Positions 1-7,022 of a stretch of 64,000 nt of DNA are shown here, piece by piece. Both the position numbers and the translations under genes were made by a program. This DNA is from an uncultured Alteromonadaceae bacterium (GTDB taxonomy: Bacteria > Pseudomonadota > Gammaproteobacteria > Enterobacterales > Alteromonadaceae): contig CAJXMO010000009.1 of assembly GCA_913056495.1 (NCBI GenBank), positions 1 through 64,000 on the forward strand, read 5' to 3'. Below the pieces are notes generated by a model. The model made no database searches and was not told where the DNA came from. It saw only the letters and a list, made by a program, of their open reading frames with translations. Each line of letters opens with the position of its first letter. The first letter of the stretch is position 1.

Positions 1-22
1 CACTAATGTGCAAACTGCCAAG

Positions 23-98
23 CAACAAGAAAAATCAAAGGGTTATTTATAAACGATTCTCTAAATGCTATAAATAATCTTTGTTTTAAGCGTTATGC
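23..98 (+). other. attC site 1 (integron recombination site)
   Basis: Imperfect palindrome beginning CAACAAG and ending in core-like GTTATGC (92-98). The arms AAATCAAAGG-TTATTTATA and TATAAATAAT-CTTTGTTTT are near-complementary. It closes a cassette whose gene lies left of the window; only 22 bases of that cassette are visible. It is the first of a series with the same orientation. Confidence 0.7.
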
Positions 99-114
99 CA
101 ATGGGAGTCAATTA

Positions 115-399
115 GTGAGTATTACATCTATTATATTTATTATTTTGATTCCTGTAGTTTTATTTTATTTTGCATATCTTTTGACGCTGAGCTTTGCTAC
201 AAATAAAACAGCTAAAGACGAATTGGTATTGCTTACATTTAACTTTCTCCCATTGGCTATTTTAACTTTTTCTGTTTTTAGTAATTATTATGCAGACAAA
301 AGTTATCTTAGGTGGCTACTTGGGTTAGTTTTAATATATGGTGTTGTTAGAACATCATTTGATTTGTTTAAAATCATTAAGAGAATTCGAAAGGCATAA
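115..399 (+). CDS. Cassette membrane protein of unknown function (94 aa)
   Basis: I do not recognise this protein. It is strongly hydrophobic, with probable membrane segments near residues 5-25, 40-57 and 65-80, and a basic C-terminus (KIIKRIRKA). The GTG start at 115 is supported by a GGGAG motif (103-107) seven bases upstream. The gene fills one integron cassette: it begins 16 bases after the attC 1 core, and its stop codon overlaps the left end of attC 2, the usual compact layout of a cassette gene. An inner-membrane location is inferred from hydrophobicity only. Confidence 0.7.
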   Translation: MSITSIIFIILIPVVLFYFAYLLTLSFATNKTAKDELVLLTFNFLPLAILTFSVFSNYYADKSYLRWLLGLVLIYGVVRTSFDLFKIIKRIRKA

Positions 400-496
400 C
401 AAGCGGTTTATGGCAGGGACGCAAAAAAGCTTGGCTTGCGTTCGTTCCTCACTAATTATAGCCAAGCATTTTCCGCCCCATAACCGGGCGTTAGCT
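394..496 (+). other. attC site 2
   Basis: Begins GCATAAC (394-400) and ends in core GTTAGCT (490-496). The centre folds through AAGCTTGGCT and AGCCAAGC arms. The central part resembles attC 3, 4 and 5 (TTGGCT/AGCCAA stem around a pyrimidine-rich loop), so these sites are of one family, as expected of a chromosomal integron. Confidence 0.85.
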
Positions 497-515
497 GTAT
501 AGGGAAGTTTGGCAT

Positions 516-1061
516 ATGAAATCAATTTTATTTATTTTCCTTTGTCTATTTTCTATTTTTGAAGTCCAAGCCAATAGATTGATTTTGGTTACTAAGGTAC
601 TGTCTGAAGAAGTAGTGAAACGCAACTTTGATGGCGAAGAAGATCCAAGATTAAAGCCATTCAAGTTAGAGCAGTCGAATGCTTGTGGTATACAGTTTGT
701 TAAGCTTTATGTTGAAAACGTTTTAGATGGACAATTCGATGAACAAGTCATAGATGCACATGCAATTATAGGTGAATGGTGCGGTCAACCATTTAAACCC
801 TTTCAAGAGTATGTTGTAAAACTATTTGATAAAGAAGACTCAATCGTTTCAATACATCATACTCAATTAGACGGTTGGGAAGCATTCAATATATATAGTA
901 TTAGTAAGCTTTCAAATAATGAACGGGCTTTAACTAAAGACTGGCATATTAAACATTTTGACCATTTAACACCTTCGGTTATTAGTAGCGTTGATGGTAA
1001 GGAAGTAATTAAAATCAACGACTTAAAGGCGTGGTATACAGCTAACAAGCCAATACAGTAA
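516..1061 (+). CDS. Cassette-encoded exported protein of unknown function (181 aa)
   Basis: I cannot assign a family. Residues 1-19 form a typical signal peptide (basic start, hydrophobic core, cleavage likely after FEVQA), so the product should be exported to the periplasm. The mature part has two cysteines (in NACGIQ and EWCGQP) that could form a disulfide. The ATG at 516 has an AGGGAAG ribosome binding site (501-507) eight bases upstream. The last 21 bases lie within attC 3, which is common in cassette genes. Function unknown. Confidence 0.8.
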   Translation: MKSILFIFLCLFSIFEVQANRLILVTKVLSEEVVKRNFDGEEDPRLKPFKLEQSNACGIQFVKLYVENVLDGQFDEQVIDAHAIIGEWCGQPFKPFQEYVVKLFDKEDSIVSIHHTQLDGWEAFNIYSISKLSNNERALTKDWHIKHFDHLTPSVISSVDGKEVIKINDLKAWYTANKPIQ

Positions 1062-1143
1062 CGGGACTGCTAATAGCTTGCTCGGTTCCGCTTCGCTACA
1101 CATTTTAGCAAGCTATTATCAGCCCCTGATTGGGGCGTTATAT
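1041..1143 (+). other. attC site 3
   Basis: Begins CTAACAAGCC inside the 3' end of the preceding gene and ends in core GTTATAT (1137-1143). Long complementary arms run through GCTAATAGCTTGCT and AGCAAGCTATTATC. The loop has the TTCCGCTTCGCT and CACATTTTAG sequence also seen in attC 4 and 5. Confidence 0.85.
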
Positions 1144-1166
1144 GCACTTGAAGTCAGGAGTTAAAA

Positions 1167-1511
1167 TTGACTTATGAATTTCCAGAAGAACTAGAGTTTT
1201 TTGAAAGAGGCTTTGGTTATTCTAGTGAATATGACCATGATGAAGGGCAGTTTTCATTCCTAATGGATTATGGCACTGGTGAAAAATTAATATTTACTCA
1301 TTCACCGTTTGGTAATAACTCAGTAAGTGTGAAGCTATTTCAGGGGGCAGAATTAGTATTTCATATTTACAAAGAACAAGTTACGAACATTACGTTTCAG
1401 GCTTGGGGTGGAGAGCAGATATTAAGAGTGTATTTAGGCGATGACTTCAATGACTTCTTAGTTTACTTTAACCCGAAACCAAGGCTTAAATATTGCGAGC
1501 CTAATATGTAG
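1167..1511 (+). CDS. Cassette-encoded soluble protein of unknown function (114 aa)
   Basis: No family recognised. The protein is acidic and rich in aromatic residues, with the alternating pattern of a small beta-rich cytoplasmic protein and no signal peptide or membrane segment. The start is TTG at 1167, supported by CAGGAG at 1155-1160 six bases upstream; the nearby ATG at 1174 is out of frame. The stop codon lies just before the left half of attC 4, which is interrupted by the group II intron immediately downstream. Confidence 0.7.
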   Translation: MTYEFPEELEFFERGFGYSSEYDHDEGQFSFLMDYGTGEKLIFTHSPFGNNSVSVKLFQGAELVFHIYKEQVTNITFQAWGGEQILRVYLGDDFNDFLVYFNPKPRLKYCEPNM

Positions 1512-1520
1512 TTATGCATA

Positions 1521-3652
1521 TAATCGGGTAGCCGAGGGTATCTAGCCCTCAGCCCCCACAACACCCTGCATGCGGGTCCGCACAGGGCGTTTCATCTAAC
1601 AGATTACCCGTACTTTGATCCATCCGTCTCTGAGTGAATATAGTCCCTCAGCTTTCAGATAATTTAAGCTTAAAGCCTGTTGAATACCGGGTGTTTTCGA
1701 GCTGCGCCAAGGCCCTTTACTTGTGATACCGCAAGCTACGGCTGCTTGCACATGCACACCCCGTTTCATTAGGTTTCTCACTTTAGTTCTGGGTTTTCGC
1801 CATTGCCGCCAGTAACACATCCTCACTCTGCGCCTTATCCAGTGGTCTAAATCAACACATTGCTGGTATGCGTTTGCAATGCCAAAATAGTTGATCCATC
1901 CCCTTAAATATTGGCTCAATTTAAACAACTGATATTGCATGCTCACGCCCCAATTACGGTTAGTTAAAATGCGTACCTGTCGCTTAAATTTGTGCAGGGT
2001 TTTGTCATGCCATTTGATTGCTCCACGTTTAAAGGTAAACCCTAAGAATTTACTTTGTGTGGTTTTAACCACATGACTTTTATCCGTGTTAACAAGCAAT
2101 TTGAGTTTTGTTTCAAGGAACCGAGTGACACTGGCAAGTACACGTTCGCCCGCGCGTTTTGATTTTACTAAGATGATAAAATCATCAGCGTAACGGGCAA
2201 ATTGGTGACCTCGTTGCTCCAATTCTTTGTCTAAATCATCCAACATAATGTTGGATAACAACGGTGAAAGTGGACCGCCTTGCGGTACTCCTTCTAAACT
2301 CGGAATTAGCGTGCCATTGTCATCAATTCCGGCTCTCAAATAACGGCCAATGAGTTTGAGCAAGCGTTTATCTTTGACATGACGTGATAAATTTCGCATC
2401 AATAAGTCGTGATTGACTCTGTCAAAGAATTTCGATAAATCGACATCTACCGCAATGTTGCGTCTAGATTTTATGATTTGTTGAACTTGCTTCACTGCTT
2501 GCAGGCCGTTACGGTTAGGACGAAAACCAAAGCTGTTACCTGAGAAAGTTCCATCAACAATAGGCGATAAAACCTGAGTAATGGCTTGCTGGATAACCCG
2601 GTCGACCACTGTGGGTATGCCGAGTTGCCGTTTGCCGCCATCGGGTTTATCAATTTCAACGCGTTTGACCGGTTGTGGACGATAAGTCCCATTTTCGAGT
2701 TGAGCTTTGCACTGTTGCCAGTGTTGTTTTGCCCAGTCGATAAATTGGTCTATTTTCATACCATCCACACCCGCTGCGCCTTTGTTGGCTTTAACTTGCT
2801 TCCATGCGCGTTGAAGATTATCGTTTGATAAAACGTGTTCGAATAAATCAAAGTTGAAGGTTGATTGCACTGCATTACGCTGCATATCAGAACCACAGGA
2901 CTGTGGCGTATAGTTATGTAAGTAAGACATGAAGTATTCCTTCGGTTAAATGTTCAGGCCTTCACCGTGTCCCATCCATTACGATGGGGGTTTGGCTACT
3001 ATGCCGTCTGCTGACTGCTGGATAATCACAAAATAAATTGCTCTAAATTGCGCTGCGTGCGTATCGGTGGGTGTTGCAGTGGTTTCGCTCGTAGTCTATT
3101 TCGCAACCAAATAGCACGCCAAGGGGTTGATTGACCAGCCACTTACTGGTATTTTCCGCAGCGATAGCGCAGGCCGCATGTTATCCAGCCTTTATGAATA
3201 AGGCTTCCTGCCTAATTCAAAAGCCCAGCTACGGCATCCTGCCTTCGCGCTTAAATCTTCGATTTTCGCCCCCGAATAAGAACATTAACTTTCATTGCAC
3301 AACTGCATCATTTACGGTGGCCGTTAGATCACGTGACTTCGTTATCTTGTGCTAACTCGTCTTCAGCCTACGCCTAGTATGATGTTCTCGGCTTTGGCAT
3401 CCTGCGTCGCCCTACCTTCTGCATCCATGCAGTCGTTGTTCATCAGCTCGCAATTTTGCTAGCGGCTTGACCGCCATGGATGGTGGAAATGCTGATATTG
3501 CAGGAGAAATATATCAGTCCTCCACACAAACCTTCGCGGATTTGCACTTGCCATTCGCTAGTAGTTATCGTTTAATAACAATCAGTTATTTGAACGGTGA
3601 TCTTCCTACAGAGGACTTTCACCTCATTAGTTAATGCCCATGTCGGGCGTAC
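1521..3652 (-). mobile_element. Group IIC-attC intron, copy 1
   Basis: A 2132-bp retroelement on the minus strand. Its RNA would start GTACGCCCGAC at 3652 and end CTACCCGATTA at 1521. About 720 nt of structured RNA (domains I-III) precede the reverse transcriptase in domain IV. Domain V (about 1556-1593, starting AACGCCCTGTGCGG) and domain VI follow directly after the RT stop. Boundaries were set by comparing the two copies and by the attC sequence restored on excision. Insertion is at TTGT/TA of the attC bottom strand, the known target of class C-attC introns. Every stretch I compared matches copy 2, so transposition is probably recent. Confidence 0.92.
1596..2930 (-). CDS. Group II intron reverse transcriptase/maturase
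   Basis: A 444-residue intron-encoded protein that splices the intron RNA and copies it at the target. Visible motifs are RLGIPTVVDR-like block 2 (around 101-111), GNSFGFRPNR (131-140), VDVDLSKFFDRV (161-172), the catalytic FARYADD (YADD at 247-250), and the maturase domain X from about residue 320 (LRGWINYFG). No HNH endonuclease domain follows, as is normal for class C. It lies in domain IV and ends three bases before domain V. It is identical in amino-acid sequence to the protein at 54299-55633. Confidence 0.95.
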   Translation of the reverse strand: MSYLHNYTPQSCGSDMQRNAVQSTFNFDLFEHVLSNDNLQRAWKQVKANKGAAGVDGMKIDQFIDWAKQHWQQCKAQLENGTYRPQPVKRVEIDKPDGGKRQLGIPTVVDRVIQQAITQVLSPIVDGTFSGNSFGFRPNRNGLQAVKQVQQIIKSRRNIAVDVDLSKFFDRVNHDLLMRNLSRHVKDKRLLKLIGRYLRAGIDDNGTLIPSLEGVPQGGPLSPLLSNIMLDDLDKELEQRGHQFARYADDFIILVKSKRAGERVLASVTRFLETKLKLLVNTDKSHVVKTTQSKFLGFTFKRGAIKWHDKTLHKFKRQVRILTNRNWGVSMQYQLFKLSQYLRGWINYFGIANAYQQCVDLDHWIRRRVRMCYWRQWRKPRTKVRNLMKRGVHVQAAVACGITSKGPWRSSKTPGIQQALSLNYLKAEGLYSLRDGWIKVRVIC

Positions 3653-3765
3653 ACAAAGCCTTAAAGTCGGATTCGTAACAGTTGGCTCGGTTCCGCTTCG
3701 CTTCACATTTTAGCCAACTGTTACTCACCGCTTAAGGCGGCGTTATAAGTACCAAGCTGGCACCG

Positions 3766-4002
3766 ATGAGCACTAAAGCAAAAAAATCTCTTAAATCTGC
3801 AAATTCATATGCTCCGTGGATACTCTCGGCAATAGCTATTATTGCTTTTTTTAAGGTGGCACTTTCCCCAGAAGAGATAGAATTAATTATTTTGCTTAAA
3901 AGGTTGGTTGTAGCTGTTTTGGTTGTAGTTCCGACAGTCTATTTATTTTTATTTTTGGGTTTTTACTTCGACTTGATTGATGAAAATAAACCTTCAGAAT
4001 AA
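3766..4002 (+). CDS. Cassette-encoded small membrane protein (78 aa)
   Basis: Unrecognised protein with a basic N-terminus (STKAKKSLKSA), a hydrophobic segment near residues 16-31 and another near 44-68, so probably two inner-membrane helices with a short acidic tail. The ATG at 3766 follows the attC 4 core by 17 bases, and I see no strong ribosome binding site. The gene stops just before attC 5, so it fills one cassette. Function unknown. Confidence 0.65.
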   Translation: MSTKAKKSLKSANSYAPWILSAIAIIAFFKVALSPEEIELIILLKRLVVAVLVVVPTVYLFLFLGFYFDLIDENKPSE

Positions 4003-4006
4003 GGTA

Positions 4007-4109
4007 CTTATAACAAGCAGTTTAATAGTGGACAAAATTACGTTGGCTTGGTTTCGCTCCGCTTCACATTTTAGCCAACATAATTTTGCCCATTAACAGG
4101 GCGTTACAA
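4007..4109 (+). other. attC site 5
   Basis: Begins TTATAACAAGCAG and ends in core GTTACAA (4103-4109). The arms ATTACGTTGGCT and AGCCAACATAAT pair. It has the same central loop family as attC 3 and 4. The group II-like remnant begins immediately after the core. Confidence 0.85.
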
Positions 4110-4909
4110 GGTGAAAGTCCTTGTCTGGTAAGGTTTAGCCAACCACCAGTATCGAGTCTTGCGTGTTGTGCGGAAATTATGGATTATCGAAGATTCTCCC
4201 GTGGTGCGGCCACAAATAGTTGAACAAGCAATGCGAAGCGTAGACGTACAGGATGTACTAATGCAGCGATTGCAGGATGTAAATGAGCGTAGACAGAGAA
4301 TGATATAGGCCACAGGGGATACGCGTCCCTGAAGTGTTGAAATCGCTGCGAAAAGCAATAATTCTGATTGACGAGGCCCCTGTTTTTAATGTGTTAGGGC
4401 ATTCGAAGTCCAAGCAAAACAACCGACAAGGCAAGGTTGTGGCGAGTCAGCGCAGTTCTAAAACCGTGGCATGTATCAAAAAATGTGTTGAGAACTTGTG
4501 AGACCCAATATAACTCCCAAAGGATATGGGTAGGGATGCTGAGCAAAAAGCGAGGCGAACGATGGTGTATTGGGAGTCGGACCAACTCATAATAGTCTGA
4601 GAACGGGAAAGCCGTTTACATGGCGAAGGGGTTTGGCGGTTATATTGAGTTTGTAACGGACACATACACCGGACATGTAGGGCTGGATATTGTATGAAAA
4701 CTAAGGTACAAACATTACATTCAGTTGAGCTAAAGATTGGTTAAGTGGTTATCGGGTGAAATGGAGAAGATGAACAAATTAAGCAACTTTGTGAAGGCAA
4801 CATACTGCGCGGTAAATAATATAATTGAGGAGCCGGATGCGGTGCTATTTTCTACATTAGGGCACGTCCGGATCTGTATGGGGGCGGCTCAGTAATGGGT
4901 CGTTCTACC
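4110..4909 (+). ncRNA. Degenerate ORF-less group II intron-like RNA, copy A
   Basis: About 800 bases with no credible plus-strand gene. The start GTGAAAGTCC, the internal GAGAACGGGAAAGCCG and the 3' part resemble group II introns. AGCCGGATGCGGTG (4831-4844) and CACGTCCGGATC (4863-4874) match the two strands of domain V. However, the terminal loop is about 20 bases rather than the usual small GNRA-type loop. A domain VI-like hairpin and GTTCTACC follow. The last 186 bases (4724-4909) have a diverged homologue at 57980-58166. Splicing is doubtful; it may be a dead intron or a distinct RNA class. Minus-strand ORFs here are short and unconvincing. Confidence 0.6.
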
Positions 4910-4923
4910 ATGACGCTGTTCAT

Positions 4924-5331
4924 ATGAATCGAGTATTTAAAATCTTAATCTGGCTGGGGAAAATAGCATTTATAATCAGTGCGATTGTTGTTATTGCTTT
5001 TTATCTTTGGCTTCCTGAGATGTGTAGAAACTATTTTTATTCAGAAAGTTTTTCTCCTAACGGTAAATTTAAGGCTGTCACATTTCAAAGAGACTGCGGT
5101 GCAACTACTGGTTTTAGTACACAAATATCAATCTTAGATGCAAACGACAAATTAGAAAATGAAATGGGTAATGTATTTCGTATGTCAGGGCACCCAGATA
5201 AAGTTGCACCTAATGTCATTTGGGAGTCAGATTCAGTATTAAAAATTGATAAGCACATAACAGGTAAAGAGTATTTTACCGAAACCAGTTATGGTTGGTT
5301 TAATCCAATAAAAGTTCAGTACGGTGGCTAA
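4924..5331 (+). CDS. Cassette-encoded membrane-anchored protein of unknown function (135 aa)
   Basis: One N-terminal membrane helix (about residues 8-29) is followed by a soluble domain probably facing the periplasm, with SFSPNGKFKAVTFQRDCGATTGFST as its best-ordered part (a strand-turn-strand pattern). Two cysteines (CRNYF and RDCGA) could form a disulfide. I recall similar short proteins from other cassette arrays but cannot name a function. The ATG at 4924 follows the end of the group II-like remnant by 14 bases and lacks a clear ribosome binding site, so expression may depend on the upstream RNA. Confidence 0.7.
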   Translation: MNRVFKILIWLGKIAFIISAIVVIAFYLWLPEMCRNYFYSESFSPNGKFKAVTFQRDCGATTGFSTQISILDANDKLENEMGNVFRMSGHPDKVAPNVIWESDSVLKIDKHITGKEYFTETSYGWFNPIKVQYGG

Positions 5332-5334
5332 AAC

Positions 5335-5435
5335 AGCTAACAAGAAATTAAAAAAGGACATAAAACAGTTGGCTTTTGCTCCTTCGTCGCTAATTTTAGC
5401 CAACAATTTTTTGCCAGTTAATTAGGCGGTGAGAC
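5335..5435 (+). other. attC site 6 with altered core
   Basis: Begins AGCTAACAAG; central arms AACAGTTGGCT and AGCCAACAATT. The right core reads GTGAGAC instead of GTTAGAC (5429-5435). Its last five bases are also the first bases of the inverted-repeat element that follows, suggesting the element altered or replaced the core. Confidence 0.7.
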
Positions 5436-5596
5436 TGTAGAAAAACCTTTGGTAATTTACAGGTTTAATTTTTGTACGATAAATAGACTAAAAACGCGTT
5501 TCTACGTAAAATCCTGATAGGTTTCACCATTGAGTCGGTGAATTTTTTGACGTAGCGAACAATAATTTTTTAACGGCGAGGTTTTTCTACAGTCTC
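5431..5596 (+). repeat. 166-bp inverted-repeat element (MITE-like), copy 1
   Basis: Bounded by perfect terminal inverted repeats GAGACTGTAGAAAAACCT / AGGTTTTTCTACAGTCTC, with inner complementary blocks (TTCTACGTAAAA versus TTTTTTGACGTAG; CACC versus GGTG), so the whole element can fold into one long hairpin. It has no ORF. A homologue lies at 57252-57418 in array 2. In both places the right end is followed directly by GTTAG, an attC-like core, and the left end abuts a damaged attC core. Confidence 0.75.
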
Positions 5597-5607
5597 GTTA
5601 GTTGCCT

Positions 5608-5982
5608 ATGAAAAAATTGTTGAGTTTCATTTTTATATCGGTTTTAAGTATTAATTGCTTTGCTCAAGGAAGTAGTATGAAAATAGAAGAACTCATTTTA
5701 AACGACAATTACGCTTTACCACTTTGGGAAAAACGAGGGTTAAATCCGTCTCCGGCTTCGGTAATTAAGAAACTTGAAAGCGTTACTGTTAACTTTCTTA
5801 AAACTCTGAAACTGATCAGTGAAGACTCTAAATTGGATGAATCTTCCAAATTAGATAAAGTGCAAAAACTCGTGGACCAATTACCTTGGGATGATTTTGA
5901 CACCGAGGAGAAGGCGTTTTTGGCCGATGTTATCGCACCAGCTATTGAGTCCATGGGCTACAACCCATGGCTGATAATTTAA
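5608..5982 (+). CDS. Cassette-encoded exported protein (124 aa)
   Basis: Unrecognised. Residues 1-18 (MKKLLSFIFISVLSINCFA) form a signal peptide with cleavage likely before QGSS, so a periplasmic product is predicted. The rest is helical and charged, with a lysine/aspartate/serine-rich middle. I chose ATG 5608 rather than the in-frame TTG at 5602 because it starts the signal peptide cleanly. The gene lies 12 bases after the inverted-repeat element and the GTTAG core that follows it, so that element may supply its upstream region. Confidence 0.65.
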   Translation: MKKLLSFIFISVLSINCFAQGSSMKIEELILNDNYALPLWEKRGLNPSPASVIKKLESVTVNFLKTLKLISEDSKLDESSKLDKVQKLVDQLPWDDFDTEEKAFLADVIAPAIESMGYNPWLII

Positions 5983-6023
5983 TTGCCTCAAATATTGAAT
6001 GAGTGTTCGAGCCGTCTAACTAA

Positions 6024-6227
6024 GGCCGATACGAAAACTATTTTTCTATTGGGAAATTCTCGGGCGGGGTAAAACTAGGAAATGGCCCAGAGCTAATTAA
6101 GCAAAACACTCGAAATCAATACAAATCCTCTTGATTTGATATTGAATGTTTGAATGATGTCGATTTACAACCTACATTGGCAAAAGACAAAATAATCGCG
6201 TTAATCGAACGCGGCAAACTAGAGTAA
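6024..6227 (+). pseudogene. Cassette gene remnant with in-frame TGA
   Basis: A plus-strand frame of 68 codons, open apart from one TGA (6132-6134), ending at TAA 6225-6227 right at attC 7. The second half (NDVDLQPTLAKDKIIALIERGKLE) has a normal protein composition, but there is no start codon context. It looks like the decayed 3' end of a former cassette gene that lost its 5' part. Family unknown. Confidence 0.4.
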
Positions 6228-6290
6228 ATACATGTTGTCAGATTGGTTTTCCGCTGTCTTCAAACCAACCTCAAATTGCGGGCGTTAGCA
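6225..6290 (+). other. attC site 7
   Basis: Short site: arms GATTGGTTTT and AAACCAACCTC, core GTTAGCA (6284-6290). Its left half (ACATGTTGTCAGATTGGTTTT) resembles that of the site at 57186-57255 in array 2. Confidence 0.65.
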
Positions 6291-6310
6291 ATACAAGGAA
6301 TATCGAACAT

Positions 6311-6874
6311 ATGAATAAGGTTTTAATACTCGTTTGCTTTACGTTACTGGTTGGGTGCGCAAATAATACTCAGGTCACCAACTACGAAAGTAAAGGGAAT
6401 CTCGCGGCTAATAATCCAATTGTGTGCGTCAGCTATACTTCCGTCGGCTCGGAAAGTACACCAGCTGATATTGTCACTGGTGCAAAAGATTGCGCTAAGG
6501 CTTATAAATACAATGAAGCAGCAGAACTTCTAATGGTAGCAAGTGCCTATGCGTACTTTGATACACAAAGGGTAACTGACAAAACCGCACATGATGCGCT
6601 CAATGCACTTTTTTCAAAAGAGTTTGGCTTTCTAACAGAGGTTGAGAGAATTGAGTTACTTTCTAGTATCGATGCACTCGATAACAAGCAACCGAGGAAA
6701 AGCGAAATATGCGCATACCTTATTTCAGCGCCGCTGCCATCCTATTTTCCCGATTACATGATTGCACAGGGCATGGGGACATTTACAGACTCTTCCAACG
6801 AGCCATTAATCAAGGATTTTAATGCTATTGAGGCATGGTCAAATTCCATGGCATTTATCAAGTGCAGTAACTAA
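6311..6874 (+). CDS. Cassette-encoded lipoprotein of unknown function (187 aa)
   Basis: The N-terminus MNKVLILVCFTLLVGCANN has a clear lipobox (LVGC, lipidated Cys16), so the product should be anchored in a cell-envelope membrane. The mature part is mostly helical with further cysteines (VCVSY, KDCAK, EICAY, IKCSN), suggesting two disulfides. The repeated alanine-rich helices around residues 50-85 are reminiscent of TPR/Sel1-type packing, but I cannot confirm a repeat. AAGGAA at 6296-6301 precedes ATG 6311. The stop overlaps attC 8. Confidence 0.75.
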   Translation: MNKVLILVCFTLLVGCANNTQVTNYESKGNLAANNPIVCVSYTSVGSESTPADIVTGAKDCAKAYKYNEAAELLMVASAYAYFDTQRVTDKTAHDALNALFSKEFGFLTEVERIELLSSIDALDNKQPRKSEICAYLISAPLPSYFPDYMIAQGMGTFTDSSNEPLIKDFNAIEAWSNSMAFIKCSN

Positions 6875-6935
6875 CAAGCTCAGGCAAATAAACGGTTAAA
6901 CTTGAGTTTTCTCATTTGCCTAAAGCCTGTTAGCC
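6869..6935 (+). other. attC site 8, right end of array 1
   Basis: Begins AACTAACAAGCTC, arms CAGGCAAAT and ATTTGCCT, core GTTAGCC (6929-6935). No further site is seen to the right; ordinary chromosomal genes on the minus strand follow from 7023. Confidence 0.8.
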
Positions 6936-7022
6936 GACCTTAAATCAATTCCAGCACAAGCTCTGCTATTGGCACATAGACCCAGAGCTTGCTTAGCTGA
7001 AATGTTTATTTAATACCTATTG

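Larger units (their letters stand above)
1514..3748 (+). other. attC site 4, split by a group II intron
   Basis: The left exon ends GCATA at 1520 and the right exon starts ACAAAGCC at 3653. Joining them restores GCATAACAAAGCC, a normal attC left end. The right part folds through AACAGTTGGCT and AGCCAACTGTT and ends in core GTTATAA (3742-3748). Only 1514-1520 and 3653-3748 belong to the site; the rest is intron. Confidence 0.85.

Noticed and set aside
3131..3355. 74-residue plus-strand frame in the intron 5' region (and its copy at 55834-56058)
   Set aside because: Lies antisense to the structured RNA domains of the intron and occurs identically in both copies only because the intron does.
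1521..3652. Insertion sequence explanation for the duplicated block
   Set aside because: No terminal inverted repeats, transposase or target duplication; reverse transcriptase, domain V and the attC target fit a group IIC intron.
4104..4665. Several minus-strand frames of 63-84 residues in the group II-like RNA
   Set aside because: They overlap one another, have no ribosome binding sites and lie in a region better explained as structured RNA.
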